DNA of 64,000 bases from Natrinema pellirubrum DSM 15624 (lineage in GTDB: Archaea; Halobacteriota; Halobacteria; Halobacteriales; Natrialbaceae): contig NC_019962.1 of NCBI RefSeq assembly GCF_000230735.2, positions 434,001 through 498,000 of the forward strand, in the 5' to 3' direction. Below are positions 42,312 through 51,565 of the stretch, piece after piece. The notes under the pieces were generated by a model. That model had not been told where the DNA came from. It made no database searches and saw only the letters and a program-made list of their open reading frames with translations. The first letter of the stretch is position 1, and each line of letters begins with the position of its first letter. The position numbers and the translations under genes are program-made.

Positions 42312-44129
42312 TCAGACGTGTTCGTCGAGGAAGGCCGCGATCTCGCTGTAGGCCTCGAGACGGTTCTCGAGTTTCGAGAAGCCGTGGCCTTCGTCCTCGA
42401 AGATGAGCTTTCGAACGGGAACGCCCTGCTCGGCGGCCCGCTCGGCGATCTGTTCGGCCTCTCCGACCGGGACGCGAGGATCGTTTTCGCCGTGGAGGAC
42501 GAACAGCGGGGCCGCGATGTTCTCGACGTTGTTGATCGGCGAGATCTCTTCCAAGAACTCGCGGTCCTCGGCGAGGCTCCCGTACTCGGCTTCCCGCAAC
42601 TCGCGCCGCCAGTCGCCCGTGTTCTCGAGGAAGGTGACGAAGTTGGCGATCCCGACCACGTCGATGCCGGCGGCCCAGAGGTCGGGGTACTCGGTTAGCG
42701 CGGCCAGTACCATGAAGCCGCCGTAGGAGCCGCCCTTGGCGGCGATCCGATCCGGGTCGATCGCGGGATGGCCCTGTAGCCACTCGACACAGGCCTCGAT
42801 GTCCGCGACCGAGTCCATCCGGTTCTCGACGTCGTCCAGCGCCGCGTAGTCCGCGCCGTAGCCGGACGACCCCCGGACGTTGGGTTCGAAGTAGGCGTAG
42901 CCCCGATCGAGGAAGTACTGCTTGACCGAAGAGAAGGAGGGGCGGCGCTGGCTCTCGGGGCCGCCGTGGATGTCGACGATGACGGGTGTCTCGCCCTTGG
43001 TGTACTCGTCCGGAAGGGTGAGAAAGCCGGGAACGTCCAGCCCGTCGAAACTCTCGATGTCGACGAGGTCGGAGCCGTCGAACGACTCCCGGGGGATGCC
43101 GGCGGTCGGCGCGTCGGTCCAGCGCTCGGCCTCGCCGGTCTCGATATCGACCACGAAGACGTTCGTGTTGACGGTGTCGCCGCTCGTCGAGAGGGCGAAC
43201 CGTTCGGCGTCGGGGTCGAAGCTTACGCCGCCGGCCACCCCGCCCGGCAGGTCGGGGTCGGGGAAGGTCTCGAACGCGGTCGGGTCGTCGGGATCGAACT
43301 CGCCGACGGTCAACTCGGTGTAGCCCTCGACGTTGCGCGAACAGACGAACCGGCCCGTCTCGTCGTCCAGCGCGATGCCGTCGACGTTCCAGCCGTCCCC
43401 ATCAATGACCGTCTCGAGGTCGTTCGTCGCCAGGTCCAAATATGCCAGATAGAGCGTCTCAGCCTCGCCCTCGTCGGTCACGAGGTAGATCCCCTCGCCG
43501 TCCGGTGCCCAGCTCGCGCTCTGGTAGCGGACGTCACCGTCGTGGGGCGTGAGATGATCGAGGTCGGGCTCGTCGGCCTCGAGGTCGAGGACGGAGAGGT
43601 CCTGATCGAAGTTGGAGTAGGCCTGCGAGACCAGCAGCCGGGAGTCGTCGGGGCTCCAGCCGGACAGCGAGAGCCAGCCGTCGCCCTCGTAGACCAGTTC
43701 CGCTTCGTCGCCGGTCGCGTCCCGGTCCTGTACGTAGACATCGAAGACGGACTCGTCGCGGCGGTTCGAGGTGAAGGCGAACCGGTCGCCGTCGTGGCTC
43801 CAGCCGCCCCAGCGGTGTTTGGCATCCGGCATCGCGGTCAGGTTCTCGATTTCGCCGGTCTCGGCGTCGAGTCTGAACAGTTGGGCGCGTTCGTTGCCGC
43901 CCTCGTCCATCCCGAAGATCAGTTCCGGTCGCTCGGGCGACCACGAGGCGAAGGTCACCCGCTCGTCGTAGAAGGTCCGCTGCTCGGGCCACTCCCGTGG
44001 TCCCTCGAGGGTCCAGACCTGCGACGTGCCGGTCGTATCCATCAGAAAGGAGAGTCGGTCCCCCTCGGGACCGAACGAAGCACCGTAGGCACTGCGAATG
44101 TTGAGGTAGCGCTCGATGTCGTAACCCAT
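42312..44129 (-). CDS. S9-family prolyl oligopeptidase
   Basis: A 605-residue serine peptidase or acylaminoacyl-peptidase. Residues 1 to about 370 form a beta-propeller with TolB-like repeats (WSPERPELIFG, WSHDGDRFAFTS, WSPDDSRLLVS, WAPDGEGIYLV). The alpha/beta-hydrolase domain carries the nucleophile in GGSYGGFM, the acid in HGENDPRVP and the His in DEGHGFSK. Cytoplasmic, probably trimming short peptides. ATG 44129 begins MGYDIERYLNIRSA; the longer frame lacks homology. Confidence 0.93.
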   Translation of the reverse strand: MGYDIERYLNIRSAYGASFGPEGDRLSFLMDTTGTSQVWTLEGPREWPEQRTFYDERVTFASWSPERPELIFGMDEGGNERAQLFRLDAETGEIENLTAMPDAKHRWGGWSHDGDRFAFTSNRRDESVFDVYVQDRDATGDEAELVYEGDGWLSLSGWSPDDSRLLVSQAYSNFDQDLSVLDLEADEPDLDHLTPHDGDVRYQSASWAPDGEGIYLVTDEGEAETLYLAYLDLATNDLETVIDGDGWNVDGIALDDETGRFVCSRNVEGYTELTVGEFDPDDPTAFETFPDPDLPGGVAGGVSFDPDAERFALSTSGDTVNTNVFVVDIETGEAERWTDAPTAGIPRESFDGSDLVDIESFDGLDVPGFLTLPDEYTKGETPVIVDIHGGPESQRRPSFSSVKQYFLDRGYAYFEPNVRGSSGYGADYAALDDVENRMDSVADIEACVEWLQGHPAIDPDRIAAKGGSYGGFMVLAALTEYPDLWAAGIDVVGIANFVTFLENTGDWRRELREAEYGSLAEDREFLEEISPINNVENIAAPLFVLHGENDPRVPVGEAEQIAERAAEQGVPVRKLIFEDEGHGFSKLENRLEAYSEIAAFLDEHV

Positions 44130-44322
44130 GCCAGGGCCGTACGGACGCGGGGGAGTAATCGTTTCGGTCACCGGACTCGCTCGCGGAGCCACGGCCCCAG
44201 TAGGGACCGATTTCTCGCAGTCGGCCCGTGGACGCTCGCTCGAGCGCCGTGGCCGGATCCGTTCGTCCCCGTCGCGGAATTGCATCGGTTAACAAAGCCG
44301 TCCGAGGGAGTGGCGTCACTCG

Positions 44323-44925
44323 ATGGCAACCGAAACCGACGCCTCGTCGGTCGGCGTCGTCCTCGTGACGACCGTTCTCATCCTCGCGGCCTTCGGGCTC
44401 ACCGTCGCGGCCGTCGGGTCGGAACTGTTCGTGGGGGATCCGGTCGGGGACTCGACGACCGACGGCGGAGTCGAGCAGCCGGAGTTCGACGTGGAAAGCA
44501 ACGATTCCGACAGCGACGACGGTGACGATGGCGCTTCGAGTGACGACGGTGGGGACGAGAACGGCGATGAGGCGTCCGGGGATGGAGATCCGGATGACGA
44601 GAACGACTCGGACGGCGACGGAAGTGACGAGTTGGATGACGCGGACGATTCCGTTGGCGACGATGACGACGACAGCGACGAGACGATCGGAAGCGATGAT
44701 GACAACGATAGTGACGAGACAATCGGAAGCGATGATGACGACGATAGTGACGAGACGGACGGTGGGAACGACGGAGCAGACTCGGCGGAAAGCGATACCG
44801 GGGACGAGGACGGCAGTGACGGTGAGACGGAGACCGACACCGAAAGCGACGACGACGGCTTTTTCGAGGGTATCGACTCGTTTTTCGGCGATGACGACGA
44901 CTCCGCCAACGCCAGCGGTGACTGA
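44323..44925 (+). CDS. Membrane-anchored, Asp/Ser-repeat acidic protein
   Basis: A 200-residue protein. Residues about 10-35 form one hydrophobic segment (SVGVVLVTTVLILAAFGLTV), probably an N-terminal membrane anchor. The rest is almost wholly Asp, Glu, Ser, Gly and Thr. A 12-residue unit, SDETIGSDDDND, is repeated in tandem between about 44670 and 44760, followed by a degenerate third copy. A final short hydrophobic patch, FFEGIDSFFG, is near the end. It may be a surface spacer or cation-binding polymer; function unknown. Confidence 0.7.
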   Translation: MATETDASSVGVVLVTTVLILAAFGLTVAAVGSELFVGDPVGDSTTDGGVEQPEFDVESNDSDSDDGDDGASSDDGGDENGDEASGDGDPDDENDSDGDGSDELDDADDSVGDDDDDSDETIGSDDDNDSDETIGSDDDDDSDETDGGNDGADSAESDTGDEDGSDGETETDTESDDDGFFEGIDSFFGDDDDSANASGD

Positions 44926-45116
44926 CTCCTTCCACAACTGACGTCGTGGGTTCGTGTCGGTCACGGACCAAGCGCCCGACACGGACGGGGATCGCCACGG
45001 CGGAGTTTCGTGGTCGACTGCCACGGTTCGGGCCGTGCCAGTCCGGCCCCGACAGGGACCGGCGGCCGCCCGCTTACGCGGACCCGCGGGCCGACGAATC
45101 GAGTGAAAAAAGTGAC

Positions 45117-45122
45117 TTTATA
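45117..45122 (+). promoter_or_regulatory. TATA box of the glycosyltransferase gene
   Basis: TTTATA is centred 28 nt before ATG 45148. Confidence 0.6.
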
Positions 45123-45147
45123 GCCCGGGGCTCCGTTGCCGCCGAGT

Positions 45148-46209
45148 ATGCGAATCGCGTTCGTCTCGTTCGAAACGGCTCACCACCGCGATACCGAGAC
45201 GAACCAGCGGTTCCGAACCGTCTGTGAGATCCTCGCCGAGAACGGCCACGACGTCCACTGCTACTGTGCGGGCTTTTGGGCCGGCGAGGACGCGACGTTC
45301 GAGCGAAACGGGATCACCTATCACGCGGTCTCGAGCGGCCTCGAGGCCAGGAGTTCCTTTCTGCTTCGTCTTCCGTTCGTCCTCGCCGCCGCGCGCCCGG
45401 ACGTGATTCACGCCAGCGCCGAGCCGGCGAGTCAGGTCGTCGCCGCCAAGTGGGGCGCGCGGCTCGCGCGGGCCCCGCTCGTCCTCGAGTGGTACGGCGA
45501 CGGCGGCGTCACGGAGACGCGCTGGACGCGGGCCGCCGCCCGGCGGCCGGATCGGATCGTCACCCCGTCGTCGCTCGTCACGACGTGGGTCCGCGAACTC
45601 GGCGCGGACGGCGACCTCGTCGAGCCCGTCCCGAACCCGATCGACTGCGACCGAATCCAGGCGGTAGAGCCGGCCGAGCAGGTCGACGTGATCTACGCCC
45701 GCCGGCTCGACGAGGGGGCCAACCTCGAGAGCCTGCTGTTGGCCCTCGCGGAACTGCGAGGGCGGGACTGGCAGGCGACAGTCGTCGGCGACGGGCCGGA
45801 ACGCGATACGTACGAACGGCTCGCGAGCGACCTCCGGATCGAAGACCGCGTGACCTTCGCCGGCGATCTCGACCTCGAGGAGCGGATCGCGGCCTACCGT
45901 GGCGCACACGTCTTCGCCCAGACGGCCGACCACTGCGTGTTCCCGACGGAGATGCTGTGGGCGCTCGCGGCCGGCTGTGTCGGGCTCGTGGAGTATCACG
46001 TCGACTCGAGCGCACACGAACTCGTCGAGGGCTGGGACCGAGGATTCCGGACCACCAGCGAGACCGAACTCGTCGAGGCGATCCTCGCGGCGCGCGATCT
46101 CGAGCATCGCGAGTACGACGATCGGTTCGCCGACTACGACCGATCGGTGGTGGCCGAACGGTACCGCGACCTGTACCGAACGGTTCGGGACGAGTACGGC
46201 GTGCTGTGA
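45148..46209 (+). CDS. Family 4-type glycosyltransferase (GT-B fold)
   Basis: A 353-residue glycosyltransferase. The N-terminal lobe starts MRIAFVSFETAHHRDTETN and includes PDVIHASAEPAS. The C-terminal lobe has VIYARRLDEGANLESLLLAL, VVGDGPERDTYE and the donor-site region CVFPTEMLWALAAG, a variant of the E-x7-E motif. It probably adds a sugar to a glycolipid or to an S-layer or other surface glycan. No other glycosylation genes lie nearby. Confidence 0.88.
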   Translation: MRIAFVSFETAHHRDTETNQRFRTVCEILAENGHDVHCYCAGFWAGEDATFERNGITYHAVSSGLEARSSFLLRLPFVLAAARPDVIHASAEPASQVVAAKWGARLARAPLVLEWYGDGGVTETRWTRAAARRPDRIVTPSSLVTTWVRELGADGDLVEPVPNPIDCDRIQAVEPAEQVDVIYARRLDEGANLESLLLALAELRGRDWQATVVGDGPERDTYERLASDLRIEDRVTFAGDLDLEERIAAYRGAHVFAQTADHCVFPTEMLWALAAGCVGLVEYHVDSSAHELVEGWDRGFRTTSETELVEAILAARDLEHREYDDRFADYDRSVVAERYRDLYRTVRDEYGVL

Positions 46210-46260
46210 TCGCGACGCGGCCGGAGATAGCTATTTGTTAATTCGTGAGAACATTCGGCT

Positions 46261-46671
46261 ATGCACGACGACTGTGAGTTCTGCCGGACCGTCGCCGGCG
46301 AGCAGGCGGCACACGTCCTCCACGAGGACGAACGGACGCTTGCCTTCCTCGACGAGAACCCTGCTACACCGGGACACACACTCATCGTTCCACGCGCCCA
46401 CGCGGAGGAGGTAGTGACCGCCGACGAGCCGACAGCAGCCGCCGTCTTCGAGACGGTCCGTACCGTCGCGACCGCGCTCAAGTCCGTCCTCGAGCCCGAC
46501 GGGTTCAGCGTCTTCCACACCAGCGGCCCGCTGGTCGGCAGCGTCGACCACGCACACGTCCATCTGGTCCCCCGCCGAACGGACGACGACGTGCGACTGT
46601 CGCTGTCACGGACGCCGCTCGAGCCCGACGCGGCAGCCGACCTGACGGGCCGTGTCCGGTCGGTCCTATAG
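46261..46671 (+). CDS. HIT-family nucleotide hydrolase/transferase
   Basis: A 136-residue histidine-triad protein. The triad is H97-A-H99-V-H101-L-V, with a CEFC (C5-x-x-C8) knuckle at the N-terminus and a typical FLDENPATPGHTLIVPR substrate-side segment. Members hydrolyse AMP-linked substrates. Its stop codon abuts that of the convergent trpB. Confidence 0.92.
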   Translation: MHDDCEFCRTVAGEQAAHVLHEDERTLAFLDENPATPGHTLIVPRAHAEEVVTADEPTAAAVFETVRTVATALKSVLEPDGFSVFHTSGPLVGSVDHAHVHLVPRRTDDDVRLSLSRTPLEPDAAADLTGRVRSVL

Positions 46672-47817
46672 CTCGAATTTCGCGGCCGCCGTCTCCATAT
46701 CCTTGTCGCCGCGACCCGAGAGGTTCACGAGGATCGTGTCGTGATCGCCCGCCTCAGCGAGTTCGATCGCGCGAGCGATCCCGTGGCTCGACTCGAGCGC
46801 CGGGATGATCCCCTCGGTCTCGCTGAGTTCGCGGAAGGCCGTAAGCGCCTCGTCGTCGGTGACGCCGGTGTACTCACAGCGTCCCACTTCGCGGAACATG
46901 GCGTGTTCGGGGCCGACGCCGGGGTAGTCAAGCCCCGCCGAGACGGAGTGAACCTCGACGTCGTCCTCGATGACTCTGGTCTTCATCCCGTGGATCGTGT
47001 CGTCTTTCCCTTCCGCCAGCGGAGCGGCGTGACGGCTCGAACCGGCCCCCTCCCCGCCACCCTCGGCACCGTAGAAGTCGACGTCGTCGTCGCGGAAGGC
47101 ATGGAAGAGCCCGATGGCGTTGGAGCCGCCGCCGACGCAGGCGACGGCAGCGTCGGGCAGGTCCCCGGTCCGCTCTCGGATCTGTTCGCGGGCTTCCTCG
47201 CCGATCACCGACTGGAAGTCCCGGACCATCCGCGGGAACGGGTCCGGGCCGACGACGCTGCCGACCAGGTAGTGGGTGTCGTCGACGTTCTCGGCGAAGT
47301 CCTCGAGCGCGGCGTCGACGGCGTCGGCCAGCCCCTCGTCGCCGCGGGTGACTTCGTTGACCTCGGCACCCATCAGCCGCATCCGGAAGACGTTCATCTC
47401 CTGGCGTTCGACGTCTTTGGCCCCCATGTAGATCTCCGTCTCGAGGCCGAGCAGTGCGCCGACCATCGCGGTCGCGGTGCCGTGTTGGCCGGCGCCGGTC
47501 TCGGCGATGAGCCGGTCGCGACCGGCCTGCTTCGCCAGCAGGGCCTGCCCGAGACAGTTGTTGATCTTGTGTGCGCCGCCGTGGAGCAGGTCCTCCCGCT
47601 TGAGATAGATGTCGGCCCCGTAGCGATCGCTCAAGTTCCGCGCGTAGTACAGCGGCGTCGGTCGGCCCGCGAACGTCTCGAGCAGGTCGCGTAGCTCCGA
47701 CTGGAACTCGTCGGTGGCCGCGATGTCGTCGTACGCGGTGGCCAACTGCTCGAGCGGTTCCTGTAGGGGTTCGGGGACGTGTCTGCCACCGTACCCTTCG
47801 AATGCTCCGTTGGACAT
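46666..47817 (-). CDS. trpB: Tryptophan synthase beta chain
   Basis: A 383-residue PLP enzyme of the TrpB1 type. The PLP lysine is K84 in HGGAHKINN. The phosphate loop GGGSNAIG, the ETGAGQHGTATA region and the late VNLSGRGDKDM segment are all in place. It joins indole and serine to tryptophan. No trpA or trpC is adjacent, so here it stands alone; whether another trp locus exists cannot be told from this window. Confidence 0.93.
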   Translation of the reverse strand: MSNGAFEGYGGRHVPEPLQEPLEQLATAYDDIAATDEFQSELRDLLETFAGRPTPLYYARNLSDRYGADIYLKREDLLHGGAHKINNCLGQALLAKQAGRDRLIAETGAGQHGTATAMVGALLGLETEIYMGAKDVERQEMNVFRMRLMGAEVNEVTRGDEGLADAVDAALEDFAENVDDTHYLVGSVVGPDPFPRMVRDFQSVIGEEAREQIRERTGDLPDAAVACVGGGSNAIGLFHAFRDDDVDFYGAEGGGEGAGSSRHAAPLAEGKDDTIHGMKTRVIEDDVEVHSVSAGLDYPGVGPEHAMFREVGRCEYTGVTDDEALTAFRELSETEGIIPALESSHGIARAIELAEAGDHDTILVNLSGRGDKDMETAAAKFEL

Positions 47818-48218
47818 ACGTCTGTGACTGACATGCTGGCGGCAAATAGCTTCTGTGCTGTCCGGCCGCGACGGGCGCCATTGACGGGACTTGGCGTCTC
47901 GTGCGGCCGGACGTTGTGGCCGTAGCCGCGGCTTCGGAACGGAGCTAGGCGGCCGAGACCGCTTTGGACATCGCCGAGCCGGCGGCGGATCTCCGGAGCC
48001 GGCTCGTCGGTGCCGTGGATCGGCTGGTCGCTGCGGTAACCAGACAGCTATCTGAAATGACGCGGTATCGGCCGGCCGTTTCGTGATCCTGCTCCGTCAG
48101 CCCCACATGGCTGTCCAAGCGAGCGGTTCCGGCTATCCCAGCGTCGATCGGATGGTGCGTATTTTGCCGGCTTCTCGAACACGACTACGGCCGCGGTATT
48201 GGGTCCGGGTCGCTCCGC
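47818..48218. other. Intergenic region with no recognised element
   Basis: This 401-bp gap lies between the start of trpB and the end of the YeiH-type gene. It contains no ORF with sensible composition, no copy of the local repeat family and no long inverted repeat that I can see. Confidence 0.35.
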
Positions 48219-49202
48219 TCAGAACAGCAGGACCAGTGCCGCGAGCGAGAGGGCGCTACTGGCAAGCAGTGCGATCAGCACGACGACGGCGGGCGTCCAC
48301 CCAGTGGTACGGAGATCGGCGAGTCGGATCTCGGTGCCGAGGCCGGCGAACGCGACCACGAACAACCAGTTGTAGGCGTTCTCGATCGATGCCAACTGGG
48401 CCGAGGAGAGGACGCCGGCGCTCGCGACGACGGCGAGTGCGAGAAATCCCAGCACGAACTTCGGGAACTCGTCCCAGAGTGTCAGAACGGAGGGACGACT
48501 GTCGCCGGCCGCGCGTGCATAGTAGCTCGCGTATGCGAGAACGACGACGCCGATCAGGGCGTTTCGCGAGAGCTTCGTCATCGTCGCCCACTGTCCGGCG
48601 GCCTCGGAGTGGGCGAAGCCGACGGCCACGACGGGACCGGTCGAGAACATGCTGACGCCGGCCCACGTCCCGAATACCATCCCCGAGAGACCCAACAGAT
48701 CGCCGACGATCGGGTAGACGACGATCGTGACCGCGTCGAACAGCAGGACCGTCGCGGCCGCGTATGCGATCTGCTCCTCGCGGGCCCGAATCGAGCCGGC
48801 CACCGCGACGACCGCCGAGACGCCACAGATGCTGGCACCGGCCGCCAGCAGCGACCCCATTCGGTCGGCCAGCCCGAACACGTTGCGTGCGAGGAGTTCC
48901 ACGACCAGCAGCGTCGTCGCGGTCACGCCGACGACGAGTAGCAGGACGACTCCACCGACTTCGAGGACGGTCTCGAGCGAGATCGACGCGCCCATGAGTA
49001 CGATCCCCGTGCCCAGCCAGAGCTTGTGCGTCTCGATACCGGGCTCGAGGCAATCGGGAATCCCGACGGCGTTCGCCGCGACGAATCCGAGCGCGATCGC
49101 CAGCAGGAGATGATTGACGCCGAGCGCGCCGGCGAGCGTTCGGGCGAGGAGCGCACCCAGACAGAGAGCCAGCAGGCCCGGCAGTAGTCGACGCCCGTTC
49201 AT
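48219..49202 (-). CDS. YeiH-family (UPF0324) membrane transporter
   Basis: A 327-residue membrane protein with about ten hydrophobic segments. Family marks are GIVLMGASISLETVL, LLAAGASICGVSAVVAVAG and the GTWAGVSMFSTGPVVAVGFA region. It is annotated in databases as a putative sulfate exporter, but transport is not proven. A 46-residue membrane protein gene ends four bases before its start, so the two are likely cotranscribed. Confidence 0.9.
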   Translation of the reverse strand: MNGRRLLPGLLALCLGALLARTLAGALGVNHLLLAIALGFVAANAVGIPDCLEPGIETHKLWLGTGIVLMGASISLETVLEVGGVVLLLVVGVTATTLLVVELLARNVFGLADRMGSLLAAGASICGVSAVVAVAGSIRAREEQIAYAAATVLLFDAVTIVVYPIVGDLLGLSGMVFGTWAGVSMFSTGPVVAVGFAHSEAAGQWATMTKLSRNALIGVVVLAYASYYARAAGDSRPSVLTLWDEFPKFVLGFLALAVVASAGVLSSAQLASIENAYNWLFVVAFAGLGTEIRLADLRTTGWTPAVVVLIALLASSALSLAALVLLF

Positions 49203-49206
49203 CGCC

Positions 49207-49347
49207 TCACCACGGAATCCGCAACTCGAGGAGGACGACGAGTGCGACGATCGCCGCGCCGATCAGCACGCTCTGCCAGTCGCGCTCGAGGACCGTCCAG
49301 CGATCCGTCACGGCGTCGCCGATCGGCAGCCAGCCATCGGTCGACAT
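49207..49347 (-). CDS. 46-residue single-span membrane protein upstream of yeiH-type gene
   Basis: Starts at ATG 49347 and reads MSTDGWLPIGDAVTDRW, an acidic/aromatic head, then a hydrophobic helix (VLIGAAIVALVVLLEL) and a short tail ending RIPW. Its TGA is four bases before the transporter ATG, a spacing typical of a translationally linked pair. It could be an accessory subunit of the transporter; that is inference from position only. Confidence 0.65.
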   Translation of the reverse strand: MSTDGWLPIGDAVTDRWTVLERDWQSVLIGAAIVALVVLLELRIPW

Positions 49348-49565
49348 GTGTCCGTGTTCGAGAGACGGCCGTAGTTAACTGTTGTCGATTCCGTCGTAGA
49401 TCCCGGCGCATGTTTCCGGTATATTCGGCAGATCGATTCGATCGACGGACTGTCGGTTCGCTTCGACGACTCGCTCGAGGCCTCGAGCATCTCGGGCGGC
49501 ACCGGGTGGGCGTTGAAATACGGGCTGTGGATCGCGAATCGGGCCGGCCGCGCTCGTCGGAATCG

Positions 49566-49573
49566 CTTATGTA
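49566..49573 (+). promoter_or_regulatory. TATA box of the PAP2 phosphatase gene
   Basis: CTTATGTA is centred about 28 nt before ATG 49597. Confidence 0.5.
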
Positions 49574-49596
49574 TCCCGTCGCCCGTAGCGTGGGGT

Positions 49597-50532
49597 ATGT
49601 CTCGAGGGTTCGAGTGGTTCGACGCGTTCCGCGAGGTCGCCCCCGAGTGGGCCGTCGTCCTGCTCGGGCTCGTGACCCAACTGGGAGACGTTTGGTTCCT
49701 CGGGCTGATCGTGGGGGTCGCCTACTGGGGGGCGACGGCCCGCCGGGACGAGGCCGCCGCCGTACTCGGCGCGATGGTAGCCGGCCTGTCGCTGATCACG
49801 GGCCTGAAGCACGTCTTCGCCCTCCCCCGGCCCGAGCGGGTACTCGTGGAGGCGGGTGCGCTGCCGGCGGCGGTTCAGCCGCTCCACCGTGCGACGGCGA
49901 CCGCGACTGGCTACGGCTTTCCGAGCGGTCACGCCCTGATGACGACGGTCGTCTACGTCAGCCTTGCCGAGTACCTCTCGGTCGGCACGCGACGGCAGCG
50001 GTATCTCACCGCCGCCGCGCTCGTGACGGCCGTCTGCCTCTCTCGGGTCGGGCTCGGCGTCCACTACCTCGTTGACGTCGTCGCCGGCGTCGGCGTCGGG
50101 CTGGCGTTTCTGGTCCTCCTCTGGCGGCTGCTGGATCGGTATCCAACCCGCCGCGGCACGCTCGGACTCGGGCTCGCGGTCGGGTTCGCCGCCATCGCCG
50201 TCGCCACGAGCGACGCCGACCCCGACGCCGTCCTCCTGTTGGGCACGTCGATCGGCGCGTTCGCCGGCTGGCAGCTCCCGGCCCTCGCTCGAGGGCTCGA
50301 GGCCGGACACGGTCCGATACGAACGAGCCGACCGCTCGCGGCGCGAGCCGTCGCCGTCCTCCTCGCGGCCGCGTCGCTGGCCGTGCTTACCAGTATTTAC
50401 TGGCCCGAACCGCTGCTCGCCGCGAGCGGGGTTCTCGGCGTCGCCGCCGCTGCGTTCGTCGCGGCGCCCGTTCTCTACCACTCGGACCTCGAGAACTGCC
50501 TTCGGCGTCAGTCGCCCTCGCGATCGCAGTAA
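49597..50532 (+). CDS. PAP2-family membrane phosphatase
   Basis: A 311-residue multi-pass protein with the three phosphatase motifs: K-x6-R-P (KHVFALPRP), P-S-G-H (GFPSGHALM) and S-R-x5-H (SRVGLGVHYLVD). It probably dephosphorylates a lipid pyrophosphate or phosphatidate at the membrane. The C-terminal 140 residues add further hydrophobic segments. ATG 49597 fits the TATA box; the longer frame does not add homology. Confidence 0.9.
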   Translation: MSRGFEWFDAFREVAPEWAVVLLGLVTQLGDVWFLGLIVGVAYWGATARRDEAAAVLGAMVAGLSLITGLKHVFALPRPERVLVEAGALPAAVQPLHRATATATGYGFPSGHALMTTVVYVSLAEYLSVGTRRQRYLTAAALVTAVCLSRVGLGVHYLVDVVAGVGVGLAFLVLLWRLLDRYPTRRGTLGLGLAVGFAAIAVATSDADPDAVLLLGTSIGAFAGWQLPALARGLEAGHGPIRTSRPLAARAVAVLLAAASLAVLTSIYWPEPLLAASGVLGVAAAAFVAAPVLYHSDLENCLRRQSPSRSQ

Positions 50533-50556
50533 GTCCGTCGGGGGCGAGGACCGCGT

Positions 50557-51351
50557 TTATTTCTCGTCCTCGTCCGCCTCGTCGTCCGTCGCTTCCGCGT
50601 TGTCCGTTGCCGCCTCGTCGTCCGTCTCCGACTCGGATTCGTCGTCATCGGGCGGCTCGACTTTCATCTCGGAGGCGTCCTCAGCGGGGCTGGCCTCCGG
50701 TTCCGTCTCCGCCGTCTGGGTCGGCTGGGCCTGAGTCGGGTCCGGCCCGGTCGCCTCGCTGGTCTCGTCGGCCATCGCGGTGTTGGAGACGTCTACTTCC
50801 ACCTCGTCCGTCCCGGTCTCGCGTCGGGGCTCTCCCTCGTCGGCTCCGAGATCTGGCCGGGACCGCGAGGGGTCCTCGTCCGGCTCGTCGGTGAACTCGA
50901 TCCGCGAGCCCGAGTCCGCGGGGTCGTCGATCCCCCGGTCGGCCGTGATCTCGCCGTCGCCCTCGATCTCGGACTCCCGGCCGGAGTCGACCCGTTCGGC
51001 GGCCGCACTGGCCGCGTCCGAGACGTCTTTCCCGTCGGTGCCGCCCTCGACAGCCGGCACGCCATCGCTCTCGGCGCTCGAACGACGTCTGCGAAGCCCG
51101 TACCCGGCGAGCGCGCCCCCGGCGACGGCAAGCGGGATCGCCCGCCGGCGGTTCGCGGCCAGCGAGCGGACGGCGGCCGCGAGCAGGAGGCCGCCGCCGA
51201 GAACCGGGAGCGCCCCGCCCCCGAGCGCGTCGGATGCCGCTGTGAGTCCGCTCTCCGGGTCGACCAGTTCCTCGCGGTCCGTGAGGTCCTCGATTCCGGG
51301 TCGGTCATCGATCGATTCGTCGGTCGTCGCGTCGTCGTGGGGTGCAGTCAT
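50557..51351 (-). CDS. Membrane protein with long acidic C-terminal tail
   Basis: A 264-residue protein. Two short hydrophobic segments lie between about residues 40 and 90 (GALPVLGGGLLLAAAVRSL and IPLAVAGGALAGYGL), ending in a basic RRRR stop-transfer. The remaining 165 residues are acidic, disordered and rich in Glu, Asp, Ser and Thr. No family recognised. ATG 51351 was chosen; the open frame upstream of it has basic, non-haloarchaeal composition. Confidence 0.7.
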   Translation of the reverse strand: MTAPHDDATTDESIDDRPGIEDLTDREELVDPESGLTAASDALGGGALPVLGGGLLLAAAVRSLAANRRRAIPLAVAGGALAGYGLRRRRSSAESDGVPAVEGGTDGKDVSDAASAAAERVDSGRESEIEGDGEITADRGIDDPADSGSRIEFTDEPDEDPSRSRPDLGADEGEPRRETGTDEVEVDVSNTAMADETSEATGPDPTQAQPTQTAETEPEASPAEDASEMKVEPPDDDESESETDDEAATDNAEATDDEADEDEK

Positions 51352-51565
51352 CCGTTCATCGCTGGTACGCCGTCCGGCCGGATGAAGATTCGACCGGCAA
51401 CTGACTACCCGGCCGGGACCGTCCCGGTCATCGCCCGCCTCGAGCGATATCGGATATTGCGGTTCTGGAGCGCTTCCGACGACAAATCGGGCGATAGAAC
51501 TGATTACGGCCCTGCATACTCCGGGCTGGTGACCTTCCCTCCACCGCGTGGAGATACCCCCATCC

